From assembly GCA_030280995.1 (NCBI GenBank), contig JASXTE010000011.1, positions 21,137,817 through 21,201,816 of the forward strand: a stretch of 64,000 nt of DNA, in the 5' to 3' direction. The notes below the pieces were generated by a model that searched no databases, was not told the origin of the DNA, and saw nothing but the letters and a program-made list of their open reading frames with translations. This document shows, in pieces, positions 20,680 through 32,139 of the stretch (the stretch's first letter is position 1; each line of letters opens with the position of its first letter). The stretch comes from Hemileia vastatrix (Eukaryota; Basidiomycota; Pucciniomycetes; Pucciniales; Zaghouaniaceae). Both the position numbers and the translations under genes were made by a program.

Positions 20680-20727
20680 AGAGGGTGTCAGCTCTGGCCA
20701 ATCCACACTTAACTTAAGTGTGGATTT
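20680..20727 (+). repeat. HarbV accessory-side terminus and palindrome
   Basis: Palindrome AATCCACACTTAA, C, complement at about 20700-20726. Compared with HarbY (AATCCGCACTTAA) both arms have changed, so symmetry is kept. Confidence 0.8.
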
Positions 20728-21009
20728 AAGACCAAATCAGCACTTAAATCTTACAAAAAAGTCCCTTATTTCACAAATGGGTGTCAGTTATGACCTCAAA
20801 TCAGCATTTTTTTCCCAATTTTTTCTCACAACCACATGTTGGACACATCATCACTTCCTTGCCCACCCCAGCCCTGTCACATGTGACACTCAGACCTCAA
20901 TCCTCTCATCAATCCTCGGCACACACCCCTCACAGAGATTTGAAACATTTTATTATGAAATTTTAACCAGGCATGTTTTTTTCCTTCTTTTTTTATTTTT
21001 TCAACCTCC

Positions 21010-21440
21010 ACAAATCAGATGTCCACCTTCATCAAAGGTAATTACTTTTTGTTGATGGAAAATGAAGTAAAAAATAAAACAAAAGTGAGAATGGAAATCA
21101 ATCCTAAGTAAATGAAGGAGAGGTTTAAAATATATCAATAAAAAATAAAAAGGCTCATTTTGCTTCCACTTCCACTGGCTTTGGTATTGATGATTAAGAT
21201 TTGGAGAATGGAATTACTACTGTTTCAAAAAAGCTCAATTTCATGTATCTTCTCTACAAGGAAATGGGTACTCTTTTTGGTTCCTGATTTAATAGTTACT
21301 TTTAATCTTATCAAAAATAGTTGTATCATGAGATTCTGATAACAAAACTTTTCCTTACTGTACTCTAAAATATCACACTTTTGGAATTTCAAATGGTGAA
21401 ATAGTACTGACACCTGTGCAAAAAACCTCATCACCAACAT
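21010..21440 (+). pseudogene. Accessory protein relic (HarbV)
   Basis: Heavily decayed copy of the gene at 50275-51632. Matching DNA blocks include CCACCTTCATCAAAGGTAA, AAGGCTCATTTTGCTTCC, CACTGGCTTTGGTATTGATG and GGAATTACTACTGTTTC, corresponding to the PPSSKV, KAHFxSTSTGFG and GITTVS positions. Many stops. The N-terminus and coiled coil are gone. Confidence 0.6.
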
Positions 21441-21479
21441 TATTTTATCACCTCACCACCAACTTACATTTCTAAATAA

Positions 21480-21880
21480 AGCTAAGTCAGAAAAATTCTA
21501 TATCTGTTTAAAAAATTTGGCAATACCCTCCCTTGCATTTTATTGAAGCAAGGGGTGAATGTCACCAATTTTTTTTAGGTCATCAATTTTCCATGTCAGA
21601 TTTGAAAATTTGGCAATACTCTCCCCTGCATTTTGTTGAAGTAAGAGGTGTAAATCACCAAAATTTAGAATAATTCCATAAATTAATAAATAAATAAATA
21701 AGATAAGTCAAATTCACTAGTTTTAAAGTAATTACGATTACTCAAGCCAAAATGCAGACCAAGTCTAGAAACTAAGTTTGAGAATTTCCACAGGTATAGG
21801 CAAGATGAACCCCATGGAACAATTTAATGTTATCATGATTACCTTTAATACAACACAAGGTTGTTGGCTCATTACTTTAG
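21480..21880. repeat. 90-bp repeat and Tet downstream region (HarbV)
   Basis: Cores CCTTGCATTTTATTGAAG (about 21533) and CCTGCATTTTGTTGAAG (about 21628), then sequence matching the reverse complement of 5582-5780. Confidence 0.7.
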
Positions 21881-21889
21881 TTTAGTAAG

Positions 21890-22140
21890 TTTAAATATCA
21901 GATTTATTTATTCAAAAATTATGAAAGAATAAAAAATATTTGATGACTTTACAAATCCCAAACTTTTTTTATCTACCAATAGGTTTTTAAATTTATTAAT
22001 TTTACCTTCTTTTTTTACCTTGTTGATTTTTTGGACAAACTTTTGACTTATCTGATAAAAGAAGCAAAAATGAGTGAAGGGTTAGACATATGAAAATGGT
22101 AAGAAAAATAAAAAAACACACCTTGATGTAAGGGCAGAAT
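21890..22140 (-). pseudogene. Tet-like oxygenase C-terminal fragment (HarbV)
   Basis: Aligns at DNA level with positions 60-240 of the left arm (TTACCTTCTTTxxTTACCTT, then TTGATT and AACTT). This is the end of the oxygenase gene after the FGCSF segment. It is cut off by the HarbZ insertion; the rest upstream lies beyond 51994 and is not recognisable. Confidence 0.5.
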
Positions 22141-22143
22141 AAT

Positions 22144-22432
22144 AGGGGGTGTCAGTTCTGGCAAATCTGCACTTAAATTTGACAAAATCCGCACTTATCT
22201 AAGTGCGGATCTATGAAACACACTAGCCCCAACACTGGTGGATTTCAAAAGTGAAATAAGTCAATTATTTCACTCAAATCCTCACTTTCTCAACCAAAAG
22301 TGCTGGTTTCACCATTCCACACATCTCACTGATTTGTCAGCATCATCTCATTCATAAGCAGCGCTATGCAACATAACACTTCATATCTCTTAACATTGTG
22401 CATCATATTCATTTTTCTACCATATAAGAGTC
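22144..22432 (+). repeat. HarbZ transposase-side terminus and transposase upstream region
   Basis: TIR, then the palindrome-like AAATCCGCACTTATCTAAGTGCGGAT (split here: AAATCCGCACTTA / TAAGTGCGGAT) and the shared ACACTAGCCCCAACACTGG block, leading to the transposase ATG at 22433. Confidence 0.75.
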
Positions 22433-24965
22433 ATGCCTTCCTCACTCTCAAATTGTGATAAGCTGAATCAAGCAATGACCGTTATAGCTCTTGATCACCT
22501 CTTGGACTCTGATTAAAAATCTGATTCTGACCTTGAAGAAGATTGTAAGCTGGTCATCTAGAAGAAGGAGAAGAAGAGGGAGAAAATAGAGAGGAGGAGG
22601 AGAAAAATAGGGAAAAAGTTTAGGGAAATAAAAAATCAAGTTAATATAATTATTTTAGATAAAATAAGGCAACAAAAATTCCTTAGTTTTGACACAACGG
22701 TGAGTTTGATTAAATTATAATATATTTATTGAAAATAAGGATTACTATTTCTGCGTGGCAAACACTTTTATTACTAACAGACTTACTGAAACCCTAGATA
22801 TTTATATAGAATTTTGATTAGAATTATAGTACTAATAAAAATAATAATAAATGTATTATATTTAAAAAATATGTTTAAATTGCGAGTGTATAATAAGTGA
22901 TGCAGCTACAGGGGATAATCAAAAGCCTTTTATAGGCAAAAGATCCTCTGAAGCGCCACAAATGAGTAATTACAAAGTAGTAATAAAGTGAAACAAGAAT
23001 ATAAAAGAATAGAACTAAAACATAGAGATTGAGAGAAAAACATGAAACAATAAACTAAACCCATGAGTAAGTAGCTAATTTTCCCACCATAAGTTCCCAA
23101 AACAATTAATTAAAATAATCAGTAACTAAGTAAGTCTGAAACATAAGAAAAGTGAGTAAAATAACCCAAAACAGATATTACAGTGAGATGTAAAGGGTTT
23201 AATTAAAACAAATAGAATTATTTTCACGCAAAAATCCATGTAATCAATTTAATCCAGTATAAAGCAAATTTAATTAATTGTTTTAACTATGTAATTAATT
23301 CAAAAACTAGTTTAAATGAAACAAATAATTAATTTAATGATATTTCTAATTTAAAGTGAGAATTTTAATACCATCTTATTAAATCAGTGTTATAATTTAT
23401 TTAATAATTTTACTGACACATTTAAGGGTCATAAAAGCGCCCAATATTATTGTTTAATAAGATATGTATGGCCTTATTTAATATATAATTTTAATTAATT
23501 AATTTAATTACATTATAAGTTAATTTTACATTTATAATTTATAATATATGTTTATAATTAATTAATTATTAATTTTTATTAATTAAATACATAAAAATGC
23601 GCCATAATTTATAGAATATATATCATGCTTAATTTAAATGTATAAATAATTTATATAATAATAAAAATAATATAATACTTATTATATATATTTAATAAAA
23701 TAATTATATCATTTTATTATGCAATATAAGATTAATTTATATACATAATAAGCATATTTTTATGCCCTCTTTTAGTTCCAGTAAATTGACATAAAATTTA
23801 CTGGGCTCCTGGTATAGCCTGGCTGACAAAGATCTTCTTTTTTTATCAAAAATGGCCAGGAAACGTTACCTTCTTCCTAGAAAGCCTCAAGTACACTATC
23901 CAAATACTTCTAAAGCTATACTTACCCAGTTTTAGACAGCTTTTCAGGACTTCTCAGGAATTTTTCCTTAAATTGCTTCGTCTTATTGAGGATCACCCCA
24001 TCTTTCACAATAATTCTCAAAAGCCACAACGTGATCCAATAATTCAATTGGCCATCACACTATGACATTTGGGTTCCAATGGTAATGGAGCTGCCTTGAA
24101 ATGTTTGGAAAATGTCTTTGATTTAGGCTATGGCTCTGTTATAACTTATACAAAAAGTTGCATCACTGCTATCAACTTGTTGGAATCTCAACTTCTCTCC
24201 TGGCCAACAAAATAAAAGCAACTTGAATCATCTCAGGTTATGCAAGCAGAGGGCTTCCCACAATGTATTGGTTTTGTTGATGGTGCTACTATTCCTTTGA
24301 GTCAGAAACATGCTCATGGTGGAAACAAGTACTTTGACTGTAAAAAGAGGTAGCTTATTATTAATTCTTTACATTCTTTTTCATACTAACACAAGAAACT
24401 ATATCTTCTCTATAGATATTCAATTTCTGTTCAGCTTATTTGTGATGTCAACAAAAAATTTATATCTTTCTTCACTGGCTATCCTGGATAATGTCATGAT
24501 TCCTATTTCTTTCAAAGAATGCAAATCTAAAAAGAGCCTGAATTTTTTTTTGATGAATATCAGTATCTTCTGGCTGATTCAGCTTATGTGAATGGAAAAT
24601 ATGTACTTCCTGCATTATGTGGAGCAGCTTCAGAAGGCAGTCAAAATGCCAAGTTCAACAATCATTTGGCAAAGTCAAGAGTCCATTTTGAACATTCTAT
24701 TGGAATCTTGAAAGGTCTTTTTTCCAGTTTAAGGGAATTAAGAAGTCATCTTAGAAATATTTCTGAAATCAAGGCTGTCATCAGCTGGATTCTGAGTTGC
24801 ACCATACTTCATAACCTACTTGCTGACCTCAAATATCAATGGTTAGAGTTGTATGAAGATGAAGAAGTTGAAACACCTCCAACTATATCCAACACTACAA
24901 CTTCTCAAACCACTAGTGTAAGGGCAAATATTCTTCCAATCACACTAGCACATTGGGAGTATTAG
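22433..24965 (+). pseudogene. Harbinger-type DDE transposase (HarbZ)
   Basis: It starts MPSSLSNCDKLNQAMTVIA at 22433. Codon TAA in LLDSD-stop-KSDSD, then a solo LTR at 22544-23828. After it: KMARKRYLLPRKPQV, a frameshift near 23920, FRTSQEFFLKLL, GSNGNGAALK, QLESSQVMQAEGF and GFVDGATIPLS (first Asp), FDCKKR. An intron runs from about 24347 to 24412 (ends CTCTATAG). Then VQLICDVNKKFISFFTGYPG, LLADSAYVNGKYVLPAL (second Asp), SRVHFEHSIGILKGLFSSL (Glu), WILSCTILHNLLADLKYQ, with a C-terminal stretch ending at 24965. All three catalytic residues are kept, but at least five stops make it a pseudogene. Confidence 0.85.
22544..23828 (-). mobile_element. Solo LTR (GypB-related family) in the HarbZ transposase
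   Basis: 1285 bp, AAGAT duplication at 22539-22543 and 23829-23833. Read on the minus strand it starts TGTCAGCCAGGCTATACC, close to the GypB LTR start TGTCAGCCAGGCTACTAG, and contains CCTATAAAAGG (about 22930). Very AT-rich; no coding content. Longer and more diverged than the GypB LTR, so a sister family. Confidence 0.85.
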
Positions 24966-25038
24966 CTATGATTTATTCTTTAACTTTTTTCTTCTCTTTA
25001 AAATTTGTAATCACATTATAATTTATAAAAATCATTTA

Positions 25039-26071
25039 CTAAATATACTTTTCTAATGATTTACATGCTTTTTGGTAATAATAATACACTTGTTCCATTT
25101 TTTTGGTATTATCATCTAAAATTGATGAAAGAAAGCTATCATGAAAAAATTCCAGCTTTTCTTTTTCTTTCATAGAAATATAGTCCAACATATCTATATT
25201 TGGAATTAACATTTTTAAAGTTTTAAAAGAATTGGCTAATTTTTTACTTATCTGGATGGAAGACCCAAGCCTTGAAAAATTTCCAAACTCCTTGACAGGT
25301 GTTGTTTGATGGTATAGCATATTAGCTGGCCATATAACAACCCATATTCCATCACACTTTTCAAAATCAACCATGTATTTCAATTCCAGAAATACAAAAT
25401 GACCTCCATTCTGCCTTGGCCTATTGCTGTCCCATAAGCATTCACCAAAATATCCATCTAAAGTTGTTTGAAACCAGACACCTAAACTAAGTTCACTGTT
25501 GTCCAAATCCTTATGGGGATGATTCAAAAACCCATCTGAAGTCCATGTTAGATTTCCCCCAAAAGCCACCACCCCATCATAACAAGGAAGGTCTATTTCA
25601 GCTCCAAGCTTCAAAGATTCCTCATACCACTTCTTTTCTAATAGTTTAAATAGAAAATAAAATGAAAATATAAATCCAAGTGCCTCACTCACTTCCCCAT
25701 CATCTATTTTTAAATTTGGTAGAGACCTGAAGCATGATTCAGCTTTTTAAAATTGGAAATTTAAAATTTGTAACTTACTTATATCAAATACATGTTGACT
25801 CCCTAACTGTTCTCCAGAAGCAAACATATTTCCCTCTCCACCTTCTTCCAGATGAGCACCATTGGTCTTGATCTGGTGTCTTAATAACTTCATGTACCTG
25901 CAGCGTTTCTTAGCATCCTCCAGTTTACCAAGTTCAGCCAATTCCTTACGTTTGAATGACTTCACTATAACAGAATGAATATTTTGATTTTTAGGTTGAA
26001 TAACTGAAGGCCTTTCTGAGACATGTGCGATTCTGTAGGTGCCTGTGTTGTGTGATCCAGGACATGATGAG
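25039..26071 (-). pseudogene. Tet-like 2OG-Fe(II) oxygenase, main part (HarbZ)
   Basis: Best oxygenase of the window. Exon 26066-25779 (SSCPGSHNTGTYRIAHVS to GSQHVFDI, Lys/Arg-rich middle), a short intron (25778-25743, or ending at 25727; borders unsure), then 25742-25039. The latter holds GGNLTWTSDGFLNHPHKD with the HxD iron ligands, LSLGVWFQTTLDGYFGE, YMVDFEKCDGIWVVIWPA, the distal His in LYHQTTPVKE, and SRLGSSIQISKKL, where the Arg is a candidate 2-oxoglutarate contact. Joined to 48518-48359 the frame is open for 383 residues (160 + 288 + 704 nt, a multiple of three). Broken only by GypB. Converges on the transposase with 73 bp between stops. Confidence 0.75.
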
Positions 26072-26869
26072 TGTCAGCCAGGCTACTAGACTTACCCAGT
26101 AAAATAATTAATTATTTTACTGAGATGAAGCCACACCTTTTTTATTAATAATTAATTATTTAGTAATTACTTATGTATTACTTAAAACTAACTAGCTAAG
26201 TATATTAAGTAATGTAAATAATTAATAAATTTAAGTAATTGTCCCATACATTTTTACTCCCTAACACTGTGCTCAATAATACAGCTGAGTGGGAATAAAA
26301 ATAATAATAAAAATATAATAAAATTCTTAAAAATATCAAATTCTTTTACTGAAAGATTTGGATTTCCGTGAAATAAATATATTTAAATCAAATGTGTTGT
26401 ATTAATTGTGACAGTCCAAGGGAGCTCATATTTAATTGAAAATGAAAATGATACCCTTGTTGACATACCAATTAATTTATTTTTTATTTATTTCATATAC
26501 ACTCTTTTTTATTCAGTTTTCTTCTCACACCCTTTTATTAGGTGGTGTTAACTCTGTGTCTTTATTTCCTGTATTTTTTCCTATAAAAGGCCCTCACTTT
26601 TTGTACTTTTCATCTCATTCCTTACTTACTTATATATCTTACACATTGTTATTTACAACCTCTATTACTATTCTTTATCATTTTAGTAGTTACATTCACG
26701 TACTCTTAATCTATAAATAATAATAATAATTTGTCCCACCTCTTATAACTTGAGTAAAAACATTAAAATTTGAAAGAAATATGTATCATACCTTTAAGAG
26801 TCTATTAAAACCCTTCAAATACTCGTAGTACCTCCAATTTTACTTTCTAGACAAAGAGAGCCACCAACA
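26072..26869 (+). repeat. GypB 5' LTR
   Basis: 798 bp. TATA-like CTATAAAAGGCCC at about 26581, about 490 bp from its start. It is followed directly by GTTGGGGACCCTTCCG, the expected place of the primer-binding site; the tRNA was not identified. Its pair at 47564-48358 differs by scattered substitutions. Confidence 0.9.
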
Positions 26870-27761
26870 GTTGGGGACCCTTCCGAATCGTCGACGACAC
26901 GTTGTTATTTGAGGCCGGAGACTGTGGGGACCATCGCCCTTGAGGTACCTATAAGAACAAGTGGACAATGAAAACGACAAACGTCATATATCACGTGACT
27001 TATTTTTTTGCTGTGAACGGGAATAAAACTGCGCTCCAAAACTTAGGTTCATATATTGACTAAAGTCATATATTTTTGTGGTAATTATTGTAATTACTAT
27101 TCATGGGTCACTTTGCACTCTTCATTCTCTATGTATTTCCTTTTACTCAGCACTCTGAAAGTGGCATTAATTTGCTCATACTACAGAGGGAGGTGTCTAG
27201 TAAATTGGAATTATTTTTTTTATTATTTATTTTATTTTTCCTAGTTGACAAAGATAGAGCAATTGTGTTCTTAGTCCTAGATGTAATAAAATTATCTTTT
27301 AAAAAATTAATTATTATAATTCTCAGTTGAATTTTGTCCTGATAAATTAAATTTTATTTGTTCCAGTTGACAAATTGTCCTGAAAATAAATTTTTTGATA
27401 ATTAATAAAAATAAAATTTATATAAAATTTTTTCAGTTGACATTAAGTCCTGGTAATTACTTATTTTTTCAGTTGATTTAAAATCCTGATAATAATTATC
27501 ATAAATTTGTTAATTAAAATTTTCAATTTATTTCTTCAGTTGATTATTTTATAATCCTGGTTATTACATTATTTTGAATTAATAAATAAATTGATTATTA
27601 TTTTAGTTGATTTTTTGTCCCAAAGGATTTTTTATTCTTTTTATTATTATTTTTCTTTTAAATAAAAAGTAAAAATAGAAACTAATTCATCTTCTTGTTT
27701 CCCTCCCTCATTTCACTTTAAAAATTAAAAAAAAAATTACTGATCAAGGTTTTTCTGCTGC
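26870..27761 (+). other. GypB leader with degenerate CAGTTGA...TCCTG repeats
   Basis: From about 27230 to 27620 the motif CAGTTGA, 6-13 bases, TCCTG(G/A)TAA recurs at irregular spacing (near 27326, 27363, 27433, 27471, 27536, 27604). Short frames present are not gag-like. The open frame just before 27762 (DQGFSAAR) runs on across the GypA site into 41519. Confidence 0.6.
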
Positions 27762-27765
27762 ACGT

Positions 27766-28912
27766 TATGGTAAGGTAAACTCTTACAGTCGCCTTGCTGT
27801 AAGCAGAATCCGGAGGAGATGTGTGGATTTAGCTGAAAACCCCGTCCTTCCAATAAAAATAACAAAATGGGAGTTCTAAATCACTAAGCTAACCAATCTA
27901 CTTGAATCTGATTTATAAAATAATGAAACTCTAAAATATTTAACGCTTATTGAGATCGAGATAAAAGTGGCTGTTGATAAAGAAATACTGAATACAACAA
28001 TTAAGGTGTACCAGTGAAAGATCTGAAAAGATTGATTTTTATGTTTTTATAATATTTTTAATTTTTATGAGACAGCAATAATCAAGTCCCAGTGATGAAG
28101 ACCTTTCTAAAGATACCCTGTAAGAAGTGTGATTTTAATTGTTGAATTGTATTTCTAAAATGTTATGTAAAAAATAATAATGTTATAAGGGTATTACAAA
28201 TTTATTTAATTTGTTGAGTAATAAAAAATGAGACTGTGGTGGTTAATGATTAAGCTGTATGATGTGTCCCCCCTCTCAATTTCGAGTTTGAGAAGCGCTT
28301 AAGTATTCCTAGTCACGTGCCTATGTTTTCCCCTCCAGAGCTCTTCCAGAGTCAATCCGGAGCCCGTACGGAGTCCGTATGGAGTCAAAGCGGAGTCCGT
28401 ACGGAGTCGAAACGGAGTCCGTACGGAGTCTGTCCGGACTTCCGGACTCAATTTAGAACCTTAAAACCATAATAAAAAATCTAGAAAAATTACACATAAT
28501 AGAGCTACTTCCCCTTTACATACCAAACTAATTTTCGTAGTCTGCGCAGCTCTAATTACCCCGTGAAAGTTCATCAAAGTTAAGTAATTTTTGAAAACGT
28601 AAATATTTCTATAAAACTTTAAAATTCATTTAAAAATATAAAAAAAATAGTAAAAATTCTGGGAAAATTTCCCAAGGTTCTTGAGTGACTTGACTTGATA
28701 CTTATAAATTTTTCAGACCATAAAAATAAGTTTTCTCCGTAAAATAAATTGTATTTGTGTAGGCATTTGCTCGTGACCAATTTCTTCATATTTTAAACTC
28801 CAAAATAAATTAAATAAAACCCTTTTTATAAAAAAATAATAACGCCAATCTTGCACGCCGTAATAACTCCATTTACATATTTAGGTGCCGTACTAAACTT
28901 TAGGCTACCACA
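27766..28912 (-). repeat. GypA LTR, left copy (3' LTR in element sense)
   Basis: 1147 bp, almost identical to the right copy apart from four fewer units of an 11-bp repeat (28356-28446). In element sense it starts TGTGGTAGCC and ends CTTACCATA. It also forms the upstream region of the plus-strand gene at 29036, only 123 bp away, so it may supply an antisense promoter; TATA-like TTTTTATAAAAAAA lies near 28823. Confidence 0.9.
28356..28446. repeat. 11-bp minisatellite in the left LTR (GGAGTCCGTAC family)
   Basis: About eight units, alternating CGTAC with AAAGC or GAAAC variants. GGAGTCCGTACGGAGTC makes small palindromes around CCGTACGG. Confidence 0.8.
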
Positions 28913-28922
28913 TCCTCCCTCC
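28913..28922 (-). promoter_or_regulatory. GypA polypurine tract
   Basis: In element sense GGAGGGAGGA directly abuts the LTR start TGTGGTAGCC, the expected plus-strand primer. Confidence 0.7.
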
Positions 28923-29035
28923 AATTGAGAATGTCCCCATTCTTAAAACTTTGCATAAGTGGTTGAACACAATATTCATCTTTAACCTTCAACCACCATC
29001 TTCTTTAATCAACTATAAAATTCATCTTCATCAAT

Positions 29036-29735
29036 ATGTCTTCCAAAGAACTTGTCGCTCCATGTGAACTCTGCGCTCGATACCAGGTACCTTGTTTAAT
29101 GTCCAACCCTAATCTTCCTGGCAGAACAGCTTGCGACTTATGCCGTGTGAAAAAAGTGAAATGCAACCGGCCAATAGTTCCTTCTAAAACAAACGTATAT
29201 TTAGGACCAGCAGCTCTCCCTGATCCCTCAACTTCTAAAAAGCGATCCAAAATTCCTGTCTTCTTAAAACGAATAAGATCAAAAACAGCTTCAAAAGTTC
29301 AATCTTCATCAACGGATCCCGGCCTAATTTTGCCTTCACAAGATCCTAATCCTATAACGCCAGTACCCCCAACTAACTTTGCTGAGACTATGTTTCCTGG
29401 CTCTAAATGTAAGATCCTATTTATCTTACTAAAAAAAAAAAAAAACTTTTAATCAAAATTGACTAAACCTATGACTTAATAACATATTTGAACTTCTAGC
29501 TGTCAAAATAACCAACACTGATGATGTTGGTAGAGTGAAGACGGACTATATCAATCATTACCCAAATTTTCATCGCTATCTTTTTCTTGACTTTACTAAT
29601 GAGTTGAAACAAAAAATGCTGGCCTATTTTCAAGAAACTCCAGCTAATAACCATGAAGACCTCATGAAAAGAAGAATTTTAATGCAAAGCTTTGATAATG
29701 ATGTTGAACAATTTCAAAGAAATTATCTTTTCTAA
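29036..29735 (+). CDS. Antisense gene 1 of GypA: Zn2Cys6-like cluster protein
   Basis: Two predicted exons, 29036-29408 and 29500-29735, with a GT..AG intron of 91 nt (GTAAGATCC...CTTCTAG). Together 609 nt, 202 residues, no stop. Residues about 10-43 form C-x2-C-x6-C-x12-C-x2-C-x6-C; the second half, CDLCRVKKVKCNRP, closely resembles the first half of Gal4-type binuclear clusters. Then a Lys/Arg patch, a Ser/Pro-rich linker, and after the intron a helical C-terminus (YPNFHRYLFLDFTNEL, EDLMKRRILMQSFDND). Same plan as gene 2. It runs opposite to gag-pol, directly inside the LTR. DNA binding is inferred; the target is unknown. Not a standard retroelement gene. Confidence 0.6.
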
Positions 29736-30325
29736 CAGTATAACTTGATAAAATTTTGTTTTTGCTTGGTCTTCTTAAACTTTCAACATAAATGATGTTT
29801 TCTTTCTTCTCTGGCCTGATATAACATAAAATAAAATAATATAAATCTTGTGATGATTCCACTACTGAGAGCAAGGTTTGAATCCCTTCAGAATCCCATA
29901 TACCAGTCTTCCTTCTTGTCACAGCATTGAGAGAGTGGATCTTCCTATGAGCCGAATACTCCTGATTCCAACCTCATAGGGCCCCCCCACTGAGCCGAAA
30001 TCTATGATTCCAATCTCGCCATAAGGTCCTCCAAGCTTCACACCAAAAAAAAATGGCCTAACTATGAGGCACTAAAAAAAATCATTCCCTAAAATCCAAC
30101 TACCATCCTAACTTCTGATTCCTTCATCACAATTTTCAAACTTTGCTATACAGCAAACCCATAAAATACTTTTGCCAGGCTTCCAATAATAATTTTAACT
30201 TTAGACCATGTTAAAGCGCCACAAATTTCACCTAATTAACCATTATGCTTTCTTTAGCATCATCACCACCTAAAGTTTTAACCTCCTAAACTATCAGCAC
30301 CCAATTCCAGAAATAATTGAATAAC
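29736..30325. other. GypA non-coding, between the antisense genes
   Basis: Contains a twice-repeated GAGCCGAA...GATTCCAA(C/T)CTC block (29950-30030). No gene seen. Confidence 0.45.
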
Positions 30326-30800
30326 CAGTTTAGAGTCTTAGGGGACAGTGATAAATTAAAAGATTGAATTGAGTTATCCAAACAAGATTGACATTCCAAT
30401 TTAAAGTCTTGGTAGACCAAACATATAATCGATTGCCAGTTTATGGTCTTGGTGGACCAAAGATCGTTTAAGTGCATAAATATCTTGATATATGCCTAAG
30501 TAAGGCCTAGGCTTGACCAAAGATTGAATAAATTTGATAATCCAGTTTAATGTCATAGTGGACCAAACATTTGATCGACAAGTAATCCAGTATAAGGCCA
30601 TAGTGGTCCAATGAATGTTGAATTATCCTGCAGATATTAATTTTCCAGTTTAAAGTCATAGTGGACTAAACAATGAATGAACTACCAGTTTAAAGTCATG
30701 GTGGACCAAACATTTAATCGATAAGAAATCCAGTTTAAGGTCATGGTGGACCCAACAGCTTGATAACAGTCCAGTTTAAGGTCTTGGTGGACCTAACAAC
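30326..30800. repeat. Array of CAGTTTA hairpin motifs
   Basis: Nine copies (starts near 30326, 30397, 30437, 30542, 30587, 30645, 30686, 30731, 30772) of CAGTTTA, one or two bases, stem, six-base loop, stem. The stems pair: GGTC/GACC, AGTC/GACT, GTC/GAC; the loop is usually TTGGTG or ATAGTG. Further copies are scattered to 37285, some inside pol with stems CCTC/GAGG. Confidence 0.75.
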
Positions 30801-30887
30801 TTCTCTATCCTTGAACCCAGATTCTGCCACCAGCTTTCTTCATCCTAGTTTCAAGTTTTCTTCTTCAAAAAAATATCTCCTAACAAG

Positions 30888-31901
30888 ATGAAACCTTCTG
30901 ACTTCATTGCTTCAGCTGATCAATCTTGCAAATACTGTGCCTTCACCCATAGGGAATGTATCTTCTCTTTTAACTGGCAAAAGCACACTTATAACAGGGC
31001 CTGTTTAGCCTGCTATGAGAAGAAAAGAAAATGTTCTGGCTTGAACTGTGGTTCTTTCCCCATCACTGCTACTAGCTTCGCCGCCTTCTGCAAACCTCTT
31101 CCTTCTTCTTCACCTTCTACTCCACCCCCTATTCCATTAACCTCTAAAGATCCCATACCTTTTTCTCCATCAGCCTATTTAAACCTTTCTCCATCACCTA
31201 ATCCTCTGGGTCCTTCTCTCCAATCTAGACTTGCTGCTACTCCCCCAAGAACTCTTGCTGCTCCCAGGGCCATGCTTCAACCTTCTAACAATTCTTCTCC
31301 TTCTTCCAACATCTTGAAGCACAAAAGGTCCTATAATAGCCAGCAGTCTTCATCTTCTCTTGTATCATCCAAAAGGCCCAGAACATCTACTTCAAACACC
31401 AAATCCAACACCAGTCGTCCTCATCTATCAAAAATAAAAAATCCTTTCCTAAACATAAAAAATCCCACTCCATTACCAAGTAAGCCATTTATCTATGATC
31501 ATGATAGTGTTGACACAGGTTAGTTGTCTCTTTTTATTTTCTTAATCTTCAGGTTTTAATTTGCTGATATTTTAATTTGATAAGCGTCCACCGGTTCTCC
31601 AATTTCATATTCTGCTTATGAACTACCAGAACCTAATCCAAGCTTCCCTAGAGTTCCAATTCACCTAGTGTCTGAAAAGCTTTTTGCCAATTTTAATAAC
31701 CTTATCGCTTATTTCCAACGATACCCGCCCTCTGATAGATCAGAATCTTGGATGAGAGAGCAACTGTTAAGAGACCTTTTCAAAATAGCCAACTGGCTTC
31801 AACACTATCGTGACCGTGAAATAAGATTCGAATCCCAGGAAATCAATCAAGGTCCTTCTAAATTTTCTAATTTCGATTCTTCAAAAGATAACAATCCTTG
31901 A
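30888..31901 (+). CDS. Antisense gene 2 of GypA: Zn2Cys6-like cluster protein
   Basis: Exons 30888-31518 and 31585-31901; intron of 66 nt (GTTAGTTG...GATAAG). 948 nt, 315 residues, no stop. N-terminal C-x2-C-x6-C-x14-C-x2-C-x6-C (CKYCAFTHREC ... CLACYEKKRKC), the spacing of fungal binuclear zinc clusters. Then a long Pro/Ser linker with basic patches (residues about 65-205). After the intron comes a helical domain (HLVSEKLFANFNNLIAYF, WMREQLLRDLFKIANWLQ, HYRDREIRF). Same exon plan as gene 1, so they are probably ancient duplicates. Promoter not identified; the hairpin array lies just upstream. Confidence 0.6.
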
Positions 31902-32107
31902 TGGTGATCTTCCTGGTATGTAGCTTTCTTGCATAATGTTTGAAGAATAAAATATAAACATCTAAACTACCTAAAACTAAAATACCTTTATTTTATTTTA
32001 TTTATTTATTTTTTATTTTTTATTTTATTTTTTTTATTATTTTTTATTTATTTTTATTTATTTTTATTTTTTTATTTTATTTTATTTTATTTTATTTTTT
32101 TTATTTT

Positions 32108-32139
<32 letters not shown>

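Noticed and set aside
30326..30800. Regularly spaced motif resembling a CRISPR array
   Set aside because: Spacing and spacers are irregular, the motif also occurs inside pol, and the setting is a eukaryotic retrotransposon.
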